From: Pyrenula massariospora
Lineage: Eukaryota; Ascomycota; Eurotiomycetes; Pyrenulales; Pyrenulaceae
Length of the DNA stretch: 64,000 bases
Assembly: GCA_021030905.1 (NCBI GenBank)
Contig: JAGFMI010000021.1
Span: forward strand, 558,001 to 622,000
Reading direction: 5' to 3'
Under the pieces are notes generated by a model. The model saw nothing but the letters and a program-made list of their open reading frames with translations, did no database searches and was not told where the DNA came from. This document shows, one piece after another, positions 1-11,088 of this stretch (positions are counted from its first letter, which is position 1; each line of letters starts with the position of its first letter). The translations under genes were made by a program, and so were the position numbers.

Positions 1-98
1 TTTGTCGCAACGCATGAACTTCTGCTCACGGGATTACGAATCCATACCCATTACCCATAAGCAACCATACTAACTCAAAGTCCCCAAAACGTTTCCAG

Positions 99-570
99 AT
101 TCCTCTCGACGACCATCCACACCCACGTCCTGAATCCGTCCCTCATCCCGCAGCTCCTCCTCTCCGCCCGCCAGACCCTCTTCCCCTACAACGCGCTCGG
201 CCCGCCAGCAGCGCCTCCCCCGCCTTCCCCGGCCGAACGACTGGCCATCCGCCAAGCCTGCGCCGCAAAGATCCTCGCCCTGGTGCCCCCGGTCGTCGCC
301 CGGACGTACCTGGCCACCGCCGCAGACCCCGATCAGGCCGAAGAGGATGATGGAGATGGAGAAGAGGACGCGAACGCGAGGAGGAGGGAAGAAGGCAGCA
401 CAGCAGCGGGTGCGGCGGTCCGGCAGATCGAGGGCACCCTGGACGTGCTCGGGGATGCGTACATGAATAAGCACCTTATCTACGGGATCATCGAGCGGGT
501 GCTGGTGCGAGTGCTGCCGGAGATGGGCGAGAGGGGGCCGGGGGAGCTGCTGGGGGATAGGATCTCTTAG
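99..570 (+). CDS. PXA-domain (sorting-nexin-associated) protein, C-terminal exon
   Basis: Last exon of a gene that begins outside the window. A branch-site-like ACTAAC at 69-74 and an AG at 97-98 mark the exon start; the frame then runs open to TAG at 568-570. The protein reads HVLNPSLIPQLLL, then TLFPYNALGPP, then VPPVVARTYL, and ends with an alpha-helical stretch containing NKHLIYGIIERV. This pattern matches the C-terminal part of fungal PXA-domain proteins, which act on endosomal or vacuolar membranes; the assignment is from memory of the family. An acidic, Glu/Asp-rich insert lies in the middle. The coding strand is strongly C-rich at the beginning and G-rich at the end, and a G-run cluster follows the stop. 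The N-terminal part, with any PX domain, is not visible. Confidence 0.68.
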
Positions 571-667
571 GTTTTTGGGGAGGAAATGTTATGTTAGAGA
601 GTGGTTGGTAGGTAAGATGACTAGGCTCTTTCTGGCCCCCTCGAGAGTGCGTTGCGTATCGCTGGCT

Positions 668-719
668 GGGTGGGTGTATCTCGGGAATCGGGGAGGGAGG
701 GAAGGAGGGGAGGGATGGG
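668..719 (+). other. G-run cluster, G-quadruplex-prone
   Basis: Nine runs of three or more G occur within 52 bases, about 100-150 bases after the PXA stop codon, so probably in the 3' UTR or just past it. On RNA of the same strand this could fold as one or more G-quadruplexes. Folding is inferred from the run spacing only. Confidence 0.55.
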
Positions 720-2106
720 TAGATAGATGGGAGATAGATGGACGGGTAAGCAAATGTCAGAAAGTTAGACTCCGTGTTCGTAGAGAGGACTGTGCACCGC
801 GATGTCAGGGTCATGGAGTTTTAGTGATTACACCGATTGATGTTAGAGTGGGATGGCAATGGGAGGCCTCGCGGGGGCGCAGAGAGGGGGGGGAGAAGCC
901 AAGAGCGGGTAGGTAGTGAAGTACCTAGGCTGGGATACCCCCTCGTGTGATGGGCTTGCGCGCCGTTGTTGACGGCGGCGACGACGCAATCCAGGAGATG
1001 AGATGAGATGGAGCTAAGCTCAGGATTTTCTGGACGGAGGTGAATAAGGTACTTAGCTTTGTTGTTGTTTTTTCTCCGATGAGGGGGATGCAAGGCGCCG
1101 CGCGCCGCGGAAGTCGGGTTGGTGGTCGTTTTGACGGTCTGGTCTGGTTATGCTTTCCGGCGGGTTTTAGGAAGCGTAGCTTATCTCTGTACGTAGTGGT
1201 TTTGCCCTGAAGGTGCCAGTTTGGGGAGGTGATAGTCGCCACCCCAGGTACAGGGTTTTTAGTAATCAGGACGCTTTTGATACTATTATAATCGTTGATT
1301 GCTCAGGGCGGAGATGTCCATTATCCATGTCCACGACGCGATACGAAACGACAGTGCACTGGTCGTCAAAAGGTACGACCGTATGTATGTACGAACGAAC
1401 GGGACGAGAGGTACTACCTAGGGACCTGGGGGCCTTGATCGCGGTGATCGACGACGACGACGGGGGCGGTTTGATGTTCGCCGTTGTTGCAAAACCTTAT
1501 ATTCGCCTAAGCGAATAGACTAGACATTGACTGACTCGAAGAATAAGGTTTGCGTCTGGTGGTGATCCGCTTCCTTCGCTCCGTTCGGCGCTGAGGCCCT
1601 GAAGAGATACGGAACCGATGCCCCGGAGCGCGGTGCGGCTTGTGGGGACTTTAACATCGTGATTTAAGGACAATATGATTGCAACTTGTGAAGCCGGAGG
1701 GGGTGGTTGTGTTGCGGCATGTGCGCTAGTAGGAGAGACAGGAGCACGGAGAAAAGACCCTCAGACTGGGTGAAAGGGATTCGCCTCTTTAGGATATTGC
1801 GCTGTCTCTTGCGCTCGCTGTCGTTGACAATGGCCTTGTATTTTCTCTGTGTGTGTCTGTTCTACCTGCAACCCTACATCATCTGACGACGATGTTGAAT
1901 GGGGAGGGGCTGCGTACGGAGTACCTGTTCCAGGTCAACCGTTGGGTATATCACAGCGTACCTAAGACTGAGACGAGTGTGTGTCGAGGTACATACAGTA
2001 CATACCTTGGAGTGAGCCCTGCAGTGGAGATCAATCAACTATACAGTAAAAAAAAAGTAGTAGGGGGCGAGGCTCGAGGTACGTACTACTGTACTTCCTA
2101 GCCCCC

Positions 2107-2131
2107 GGAGAGGGGGGAGGGGAGGGGAGGG
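2107..2131 (+). other. G-run tract
   Basis: Purine tract with four or more G-runs separated by single A residues, inside gene-free DNA. It could form a quadruplex or triplex; no gene context supports a function. Confidence 0.45.
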
Positions 2132-4465
2132 AAGTGGAGCACGAGGAGGCTCGAGCCACAGCTTAAACGTGCAAGCTTTTGCTTCGGGGCTGGGGAAAGA
2201 TGGGCCGGATTGTGCATGTCGAATGGATCATCGTGCAGGAGCATTTCGGTACGTCTTTCTTGAAATCCAGTGCTTTGCAGCAGGGGCTTGTTGAAAAGGG
2301 TAGTTTGATGACTTGATCTCGCACGTCGACCGAAGTTTGTTGGGTGGCCAGGGAAACACGACGCGGATTTGCTCGGTTTGGGCCAAGGCTCGCTTAGGGT
2401 ACCCTGTTTGCACATCTTGAATTGATCCCTGGCCACCAACGTTAGAGAACGTCCTCTTCAATGTACCCTGAATCAAGATTCCCATCTTGTTGTGGCAAAG
2501 CTTGTCTCCGCAGTACGAGCCAAGCATCGAGATCCACCTTGGAGACAGAGTTTACGACGGTGGAAAGGTACACAAAGTCAAACCTCTGCTGGGCGGACAT
2601 GAGCGCCACGCCTAAGCCCACGTTTTTGACAGCGGTGAGGCGTGCGGTCGGCGGGCGTCGTTTCTTTTTCCCTGCCACGTCCTGGGAGATGGTTTTCTGC
2701 GTGCTCTGATTGCCTGCCTGATCAGAGCGTATCATTACCCCGTTGCTTCTAACGTGTGCATCGTGGTTGAGAAGTGGTGTCATGCTTTGGTGATCATCCT
2801 TAGTCGACCTCGCGGCAGCACAGATTGGGTATGGGAGAAGCGTCGCCTATTCTCCAGAATCTGAAGCTCATCCCTTCGCATACACGGTCATGTGCGACTT
2901 CAGAAATGAGATACTGGTGATGTGCGACTACAGACAAGCAGCTACGGCCAGGTGTGGATCTTCCGCTCGAACCACTCTTCCTGCCAAGACCGGTCAATGA
3001 GACACTATAGACAGATCTCTGCGCGAGACAGCAAATGCTCCGAGCAATCGCCATGGCGCACTTTTGCCTAAACTTGGTCGCCGTGTTCATTCGGAAAGCG
3101 GAGCCCGATACAATGGTTTTCAACGCCACGATCACGGCTGAACTCTCCGATTCTGAAAGGGCCGGAGGGCACGAGTCAGGGCACGGAGTTACCACGACGG
3201 CGCCGTTCATTGCAAGCGGAGATGGCGTGTCTGAAGTCGTGAGTGGATCCAGAGGCGCGAAAGGACAGACATTCTCCCACAAAAGTCGCCGTGGCTGGCT
3301 GAGCAGCCGAGGTAACCCAGCAGGTCCTTTAGGTGACTTGAATGATGGACGTGCAAATTGAAAGATCGTCGTCAAGCAGCTTCGGGACTTGCTAAGCGAG
3401 GGCTTCGCCTGGTAGATCACCGCAGGTCGAGTCGACCGGCTGGGACCGAGTTGGCCCTAGATGCATGCACGAGATGTAGAGAAAAGGACAATGTAGATCA
3501 GAAAGACATCAATGAATAACGTAGGCATCGCAGTGCAGATATCCACGCCCTTAAGACTCAGTGCTAACTGTTCTGTCGATGTCAACTGCTGCCACCTCAT
3601 CCATCCACTTCACCGACCCCTGAGGCATTAAGACGCAGGGATAGAAGCTTCATCCCCCGCCTAATCCGCGAAAGGAAATTGCAGTATATACAAAAAGCGG
3701 GCGTTAAAACCCAGCAGCAGAATGCCGGCCCGAAGTCTCCCCAAGGTATCAATCGTGTCGTGAATTCTCTCCTAAAACAACACCCGTAAAAGACTCGTCA
3801 TCGAAAGAACAACCTGCATTACTGGGCAGGCTCGATCCGTTGAAAGGAAAAAGGTTTCGTCAAAAGGAATGAAAAGAATCAATCAAAAAGTTGTAGAAAT
3901 CAGCAGTAAATAAACGCCAAATCTCAGTAAGCTGAGACCATGCCGCCCAGACATTGCAGAATAAAAGGAAACCGGTTTCCCATGTCCAATTCCTAGTGCA
4001 TTTCCTCCGTGGCTTGCGCGCATCTGTGTATGCTTTCCTGACTAAAATTCCTGTTCCAGTCCATCGCCCGCCTCTAGGCACAGAGCGATGGAGAAATTTT
4101 GCCCCGAGGCAAGGGTATTTCTAGGGTCTCGCGAAAGAAAAATCCAAACGAGGTTGATAAGCCGCATTGCTAGCAGCGCGGCTACCAGAGTAGAATGTTT
4201 TGTACCGGAGCCTGTCACCCCATACTGTGGGGGAGGGTCCAGCCCTGCAGTGGTGCCTTGATATTGATGGTGATTCGTCAAGAATGCTGCATGTGACGTC
4301 TTATTGTAAAAAAATTTTGTGGGGTAGATGGCCGTGAGATATTAGATGAGTCTGAAATGAGATGTGAACCGCTATTCAAAGGCGCGGGACACCTGATGGG
4401 GCGAACCCGAATTCAATGATAGAAGACTTTGGACTACAATCGGATGTCAAGAAAGGAGGGTACGA

Positions 4466-6248
4466 TCATAGTGACCGTATGCTCCTCTTCTTGCTCATTC
4501 GTGGGCTATCAGAGTATTCTTTGATGGGGTGCATACCGCCAGGTAGAGACCCATCTGGGCTGTGGGCGAGCTTTAGCTTCTCCATTAGTTTGCCGATGGT
4601 CACATAGTCTTCCGGATCGATGACACCAACTGGCTGACGCTGGAAGAATGTTTTCAATAGCTCGAGTGCTCGCCTCGCATCGTCCTGTGTCGGTGTACCC
4701 ATGATCGGTGATGCGTTCGGAGACACACTTTCGAGCTTGGGAACTGGAGGCGGCGGCGGATGCATGGATGTTGCTCGCGTAGCTTTGATATCCGGCACAC
4801 TGTGGTTTCTCTTCATTGTCTCTAATGGATTGACACTCGCCGGCTTGTTGACATCATCCTCAACAGGCGATTCAAGGATCGCGGCGCTCATCGATCGATC
4901 GGGCATTTTTGGAGTGATCTGATCCGATAGTGATGAATCTGAAAGTGATCCAGGCTCGATTCCTAGATGCGGAAATGTCTGACTTCTGGGTCGGTTAAAG
5001 TTGCTGGCGAGGGTGGGAATCCCGGCATTTCCCATCGATGGAAAGGAACTCGGTCCAGCGCTGGAGTCCACGAAATAAGGCGAGGTAGGACTGGTCGCAC
5101 CACCTGACAATGCCGGAATAGACTCGCCAGAGAACACACTTGCTAGAGATGTTGTACTCTGGGAATGGGCGTGTCGAACATGGTCTCCAAAATCAAAGAA
5201 GCCGTCAGCGCCTTCCCCTGAGGCGCTCTCCTGGCTTTGCGTAGGCGACATAGGAGACGAAGTGAGGGCTGTTGGTGATATTGGTGAGAGTCCAGGTGTT
5301 TGAGAAGCAGAAGTAGCGCTCGAGTCCACAACAGAAACAGAGTCATGCCCAGAAATCGCATCCACCGACCTCTTCCGGCTTGAACGCGACCCGTGAATAT
5401 TGTGCTTCGCTTTAAATTTCTCAAGCCATGTGTTGCTGGTGAAATGCTGCTGTAATTCGGCGATGTGACAATGCGCAACAAATTGTTCTGCTTTTTGCTT
5501 GATCACAGAATCTGTTAGATGCTCCCCTCGTTGCTGGTGCTTCAACGCCCAGTTTGCCAACGCCCTTTCCACGTCCGGAAATTTCCCTTTCGTTTTCTTA
5601 ATTGGCGATTGGCTTCCATCATTCGGATGGAGATACTTGTCCTTATTCCTGAGCACTTTGGAAACCGTACTAAAACCCTAGATTAGAACCACTTTCTTCC
5701 AAAACACTAGGCAAATTGCTACTACCTTCTCTCAACACCAAATATTGCTAGTATCCTTTAGCACAATGAAACAAACAAGAGTAGTTAGTCGACATACCTC
5801 CAATTTCCGTCTGCTTCATAGTAGGGTTGTCTTCGGCGTACTTACACATCCGTCGTCGATCATTGTCTGTGAGCGTCCTCCGAGGCGTAGGTCCCGACGT
5901 CGTCACTGGCGTAGGCGTCGCCGAGTAAGGTCCCGAAGATATAGGAGTCGGAAGAGTGGGAGCCGTTGCCAACGCTGGAGCCGAGTAACTACTCGAATGC
6001 TGCCCGGCAAGGACGCTGGGCCATTGGGGCATAATCAGCGGTTGTAGCTGTTGATGCGAGCTGTATGGCGGCGGTATCGAGACGTTATAGCTTGGTTCCA
6101 CGGGCAAGATTGATGGCGACCCAAAATGAAAGCCATGGTACTCGTGTATTGGGGTCGAGTGAGCGTGACTCCCACGCATATCTCCCATATCGGCCCATTG
6201 ATTTTCTCCGTAGTCATGATCCGGCAGACCATGATGGCCTGAATCCAT
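4466..6248 (-). CDS. CENP-B-type helix-turn-helix DNA-binding protein
   Basis: Three exons on the minus strand: 6248-5798, microexon 5747-5726 (22 nt) and 5669-4466, giving 558 residues. Introns are 50 nt (starts GTATGT) and 56 nt (starts GTAGTA). The first helix-turn-helix (about residues 121-172) reads RRTLTDNDRRRMCKYAED, then QTEIGAIFGVERSTVSKVL; the microexon encodes AIFGVER in its middle. A second, CENPB/Tc5-transposase-type domain follows at about 185-250 (KGKFPDVERALANWALKH, TSNTWLEKFKAKHNI). The N-terminus is His/Pro/Ser rich and the C-terminus is Ser-rich and disordered. No DDE transposase domain follows, so this is a domesticated regulator-type protein rather than an active transposon product. 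It is presumably nuclear; targets are unknown. The start ATG at 6248 begins MDSGHHGL. It sits alone, with more than 2.5 kb without a gene on each side. Confidence 0.85.
5726..5747 (-). other. 22-nt microexon of the CENP-B-type gene
   Basis: The exon is bounded by ..ATACTAG upstream and GTAGTAG downstream on the minus strand. Only by including it do exon 1 (ending GGA-G) and exon 3 (starting T-ACG-GTT) join in frame, restoring the conserved helix GAIFGVERSTVSKVL. Its skipping would shift the frame. Confidence 0.85.
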
Positions 6249-8755
6249 ACTCAGTCACCTCTTTTACGCAGATGCTGCTTTCACACAGCACTTGCGGTTG
6301 GGTTGGTTTTAGGAGGGATCAACCAACAGACGCCAAGTGTGGGCATATGCGGCCGAGGTTTTGACCCCAAAGAGTGTGTGCGCGTGTGGTGGGGGGGTTG
6401 TCTAAACGCCCGGAAGAGTGGCTAGAGAGCACAACAGAGGAAAAGGTGCATGATAAAAGGAAAGATGAAACGTGCGACAATGCAACAAGCGATCGGGCGT
6501 AGGCGCGAACGAGTGACCACAGTAATAATGAGGAGGAATCCGTACGACGGGGGCTGCAGAAATGCGGAGGTGTGGGAGAGAAACAGGAGCAGTAAGTATG
6601 GTACCTAAGCTGGAGCAGCAGTCGGTACCGAAGTGCATGCAGGAAGGGTTGGGGTGAGGGTGGGCGGGTAGTCAGCATCATAAGAAGACGCCAGCGGAAG
6701 TGCCCTGGCAAGTTGCAATCAGTACTAGCAGTGCTAATAGGGCCTAAGTCGGAGCCGGACACGATGTAGGGAGCGAGCAAAGCCATCTCGAACTACCGCT
6801 TAAGCCACACTAGGATGGAGAACGTTGGTTTCTGCGATGGGCGAGGAGAGCGCGGCGGATCATTCCAGGCGATCCTGGTGGGCTCGATGGCGTTCAACTG
6901 GCAGCGCGACCGAATTGACTTTGGTCGCCGCTGATCGTCCCAAACAAGCCATCTGAGAATCAACCTCTTCTCCTGGAATGGTCTGGCAGCTGTCATGGTG
7001 GAGAGGGGATTCGCGGCCGGAAACGGGGCGGAAAAGGCGACTAGACACAGCCAGAGATCTGACTCGGTGAGCCAGCGAGCAATCGGAAGAGCCTGGGCTC
7101 TAGTGCCGTGTCAGAGTCAGCTTGGACCTCGTAATAATGGCCGTGTTGCGTCGTCGTCGTGGAGACTGTGCCCCGGCGAGGGAGGAGATTTGACCGTCGG
7201 CGGGTACCATCAACCACGGTACAGGCGAGGCCATATTGAACGTCGAATCGTCGATGGGCCACAGCCGTGTGGATGCTGGAAGTTGACCGATGATGCTGAG
7301 AGGGAATGGGAAAGTCGAATGGTGAGGAGGGAGGTATGATTACCTCAGTTACCGTACCGCTACTGGTCTCGATACAACAGCGGAACGCATGGATCGTGAC
7401 ACAGACCGTTTTGTCGTTTTCCAGCCCTGGCGGTGGGCCTCGTCCGTACAGTTACTCCGTGACCACGGCGCCAGTACCAGATTGACACGGCAGACCATGC
7501 TAAAGGTAAATGCTGCATCCTGAGCTGCGGCTTTCCGGTGCGCAGGAATGGCCCAGGTACACGGCGAGCTCCCTCTCGTTGGTCACTCCCAACCACCGCC
7601 GTCCATTTAAATCGTAGGATCACCGCTTTCAGGCCTGACTGGGTCGCAGTACAGTCTGCTGATGTCTCCCCCTCACGGCTGGCTATGCGACTATGTACTG
7701 TCTGATGATCAGAGGTCACCAATCTCTCCCAGTTCTTGACTCGCGTTCATGGACCTTCCTCCTTTCCGGGGTCGATTATAATGACGATGACTTATGGCAG
7801 GGTAGACGAGCCCCATGGTGCTTGATGTTTGATGATTTGACGAATCTTTCGAGGATCTGTGATCTCCTGGGGGTATTGACGGCGATCATACATGCTCTGG
7901 GCTCAAGATGATACAGACATTTGAGCTTTTACCTCATAAAGCGGGCCAGCATACCACTGGCCACCTTTCCCACTTGAGCAATGCTCACGATGAGAACCAG
8001 GCTAGATAGATGAAAAACTGGTTGGGAAACAAGCCAACCACCCGGGCGTGATTGGCTCCAGCCCCACGTAATTTGGGTTTGTCGTGATTAATTTCTGCTA
8101 GAGATTCGTAAAGATCACACTTGACAGGAATGGGAAGCCTGTGTTTCCAGGGTCCCAGGGGTAAGCAACTTCCCCTCTTCTGCTCTCTGGCTTAGCGAGC
8201 CGCAGTCCTCCGCAACAACAAAAACATCAAGAACGACTACTAAAACTCGCATGTCATGGGCTAGCGCGGAGAACGTGATTTACGATAAGCCCGCCCAATG
8301 CCCGCTGCCCAGCCTTGAGGAAGTGCTCTGCTCCCCACGCCAGTGACGGGATGTCGACCATGGATGCCCCCTCCCCAGACTTCCATGGTCACAGCCGCAC
8401 TTATCCCCAGATAATCAACCATCCAAGGGCCTGATGCATGTCGCGCAAGAAATATCGCAGATTGAGCAGTGGTTCAAGGGTCATCATCGTCGGCGTTATC
8501 GCCATGAACCCTGTCTGCGCATCGCCGGGGGAAGCGGAAGTCGTTGCGGATCCACGGGAATTGCCTCGCTAAATCTTGTGGCGCCGCTCCTACCACTGAA
8601 CGAACGGTGCACCGTGCCTTAGCTTCATCGACCCCTGAAAGGGCGCTGAGGAGCCCCTGATAGTTGAGCATAGTCATGTTGGGCAGCCATGCCCAAGGCC
8701 GCTTGGTGCAACCACCACGAGTCCAAGACATTGAGGCGTTCTCTTTCATATATTC
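6249..8755. other. 2.5 kb upstream/intergenic region, no supported gene
   Basis: Contains the 5' region of the CENP-B-type gene and the 3' flank of the Rbg1 gene. Open frames up to 155 codons on both strands overlap one another, lack family motifs and look like chance frames in GC-balanced DNA. No repeat or RNA gene was recognised. Confidence 0.55.
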
Positions 8756-10096
8756 TCACCGTTTGATGATGGTGACTGCGCGGCTGGGTCAACGTTCATC
8801 CACGTGGGGTTTGCGAGTTGATATCACTCACTGATGTCCTCGTCCGCTAGCTCGTGTGACAGGCCGACCCTTTGTGGTTGATGCTTGACTGAGCGTCCAT
8901 ATACGATGGCCTGTTTAAATTGCTCGACAATAGTTTTGTGAATAGCGTTACACTGTGATCATAATCTGTAAGTTGAACCCTGCCAAAGACGGGATCGCAT
9001 CGACCGAGAACCCCATCCCGCCCGCTTGTGCACGAACAAAAGAACATGAAGACGCATGGATAAAAATGTGACTTACGAAATCTTCGACTGTACAAGCATT
9101 TCGTTTCAGGACCACGGGAGCGGTGTAGTCAGGCACCTTTCCCTTCGGCTTGGTGTATATTCTGCGTAGTTTGAGTTTCTCCCACATTTGCTCCAGAAGC
9201 TCGTCTACATTCCATCCATGCTCAGCACTGATTGGACAAGCGTTTGGGATTCGATATAAAAGGTCGAGCTCCTCAATCGAAATGGAGTCAATCTTGTTCA
9301 GTGCATAGATGACAGGAATGTAGCTTCGACTTTTGGCTTCAAGCACATCTATCAGGTCGTCGATAGTTGCATCACAACGGATAGCAATGTCTGCCGAAGA
9401 AATTTTGTATTCATTCATGACGGCTTTGATCTCATCATGATCAATGTGTGTGAGCGGGACAGTGCTGGTAATGGCGATTCCGCCCTTGTCTTTCTTCCTG
9501 AAAACGATATTCGGCGGTTCCTTGTTTATGCGAATGCCAAAACCCTCCAGCTCCGACTCAATGACCTTCTTGTCCGTGAGAGGTTTATTCACGTCAAGGA
9601 CGATGAAGATGAGATGACAGGTCTTCGCAACTGCGATGACCTGGCGCCCGCGACCTTTTCCATCCTTCGCTCCTTGTATAATGCCAGGAAGATCGAGCAT
9701 TTGGATAGCTGCTCCGTTGTACAAGACTTGGCCAGGGACAGTAGTCAGTGTTGTGAACTCGTACGCAGCCGCCTCAGAGTGCTGTCCTGTCAGCCGGCTC
9801 ATCAGTGTACTTTTGCCCACTGAAGGAAATCCGATGAATCCCACCGAGGCGACGCCTGTCCTTGCTACGTCGAAACCAGACCCTCCCCCTCCACTACTTC
9901 CAGATGAAGGAGTGAGCAGTTCTCGTTTCAATTTGGCTAGCTTGGCCTTAAGCTGGCCCAAGTGGAACGATGTGGCTTTGTTCTTCTGCGTTCTGTGCGG
10001 TCTTGGTTAGCCCGGCAACTTTTCGGTTGGAGACATTTTAACAAACCTGGCCATCTCGGCCTCAATCTCTTTGATCTTGTCTACTGTTGTCGCCAT
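8756..10096 (-). CDS. RBG1: Developmentally regulated GTP-binding protein 1 (Rbg1/DRG1), Obg-family GTPase
   Basis: Four exons: 10096-10047, 9992-9077, 8952-8832 and 8775-8756, giving 368 residues, the usual DRG1 length. The N-terminus reads [18 protein letters not shown] with the conserved basic helix up to [16 protein letters not shown]. GTPase motifs are GFPSVGKS (G1, 71-78), the switch segment [15 protein letters not shown] (G3, about 117-120) and NKID (G4). The C-terminal TGS domain lies in exon 3, and the last exon is only 20 nt, encoding ITIIKR. DRG1 proteins bind a DFRP partner (Tma46 in yeast) and act on translating ribosomes in the cytoplasm. Introns are 54, 124 and 56 nt. Its start codon faces that of the AlkB homologue, with 196 bp between the two ATGs. 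Confidence 0.95.
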
Positions 10097-10292
10097 GTTG
10101 AAGATACACGGCAGAGTGGAAACCTGGGAAGCTGTAAAAGAATTTAGGATCAGAGTGTTCTGAGTTTTAAATGTGCCATTTACCAGGGCTGAGGTAGGTG
10201 CAGGTGGGGGGGAATTTTGATACCCGGCATTTCGCTGCGCTATCGATAAGACGCGTGTTCCACCTCGGGGTTTGCAGCAGGAATGGTCGCCG
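10097..10292. promoter_or_regulatory. Short bidirectional promoter, RBG1 / ALKBH6
   Basis: Only about 196 bases separate the divergent start codons of the DRG1 GTPase (minus) and the AlkB homologue (plus), so both 5' leaders and core promoters must share it. It includes a poly-G stretch near 10205-10211. No clear TATA box is seen. An out-of-frame ATG at 10283 precedes the chosen ATG of the AlkB gene. Confidence 0.6.
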
Positions 10293-11087
10293 ATGACAAT
10301 TTCTCACATGGATCAAGCATTTTCATTTTCGGCACTGGAAGACCATCATATTCACGATCTTCTTCCAGACGCGTTCTACATTCCTTCATTTATTAGCTCA
10401 GAAGAAGAGTCTAGGCTATTACAAAAGGTTGGTCTGGCTGTCAAATCCCGACAAGACGTGCGATAGACTAATGCCACCAGATAGATCAACAACGTACCGC
10501 TCCCACGATGGACACAGCTCTCTCACCGCAGGCTACAGACTTGGCCCTCTTCTCTCACCAAATCCAACTCTCTGCTAGCTAGCCCTCTTCCCGAATGGCT
10601 AATTCAGCCTATCACTCCACGTTTCGAGCAACTCGGCATATTTAAATCATCGCCTCATAGGCAGCCAAACCATGTCCTCATCAATGAATACCAGCCAGGA
10701 CAAGGTATCATGCCACATCAAGATGGCGCGGCTTATCATCCAATCGTGGCCACTGTCAGTCTTGGAGCTCCAATCGTACTAGACATATATGAGAAGACCA
10801 TGAATGGAGAACGGGGGGTGAGTCCCCGCTGGAGGATACTACAAGAGCCAAGGAGCCTGCTCGTCACAACGCAGCAGATGTACACTCGGGTCTTGCATGG
10901 AATTGCAGAGATATGCACCGATCAGGATCTCGGTGCGGACACTGTCGCAAATTGGTCGCTCCTAGGGGAGAAGGCGGGCTTCGAAAGCGGAGCTTGCGAA
11001 CGACGGACAAGAACCAGTCTGACATACCGAGACGTGCTTAAGGTTGCGAAAGTCGGAAACAACCTCAAATTTCTTAATAACAGATGA
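10293..11087 (+). CDS. ALKBH6: AlkB homologue 6-type 2-oxoglutarate/Fe(II) dioxygenase
   Basis: Two exons, 10293-10427 and 10485-11087, joined LLQK-INNVPLPRW across a 57-nt intron; 245 residues, close to ALKBH6 proteins. The iron ligands are visible as HQD (His123, Asp125) and His183 in VLHGI; the 2-oxoglutarate-binding arginines are Arg221 and Arg227 in RTSLTYRDV. The N-terminus DAFYIPSFIS is the typical ALKBH6 opening. The substrate of this family is not settled; it is expected in cytoplasm or nucleus. The frame is open to a TTG at 10272, but the first in-frame ATG is at 10293, with another at 10308 (MDQAFSF). The stop TGA (11085-11087) lies one base from the stop of the convergent polyprenol reductase gene. 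Confidence 0.9.
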
Positions 11088-11088
11088 T

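Larger units (their letters stand above)
571..4465. other. 3.9 kb convergent intergenic region, no supported gene
   Basis: Lies between the stop of the PXA gene (+) and the stop of the CENP-B-type gene (-). Both strands carry several open frames of 80-206 codons, for example 2800-3420 minus, 3035-3361 plus and 2442-2783 minus, but none shows a family motif, consistent splice signals or an overlap-free frame, so I do not call them. What can be seen is two G-run clusters (668-719 and 2107-2131) and, at about 1370-2100, an excess of GTAC-containing palindromic words such as GAGGTAC. Confidence 0.6.

Noticed and set aside
2800-3420. Minus-strand 206-codon frame in the first large gap
   Set aside because: No recognisable domain, a competing frame on the other strand and no intron or leader signals; treated as chance.
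4466-6248. CENP-B/Tc5-type protein as a transposase gene
   Set aside because: It has the DNA-binding domains only, contains three spliced exons, lacks a DDE domain and has no terminal repeats nearby.
10272-10292. Longer start of the AlkB homologue at 10272
   Set aside because: The codon is TTG, not ATG; the first in-frame ATG is 10293.
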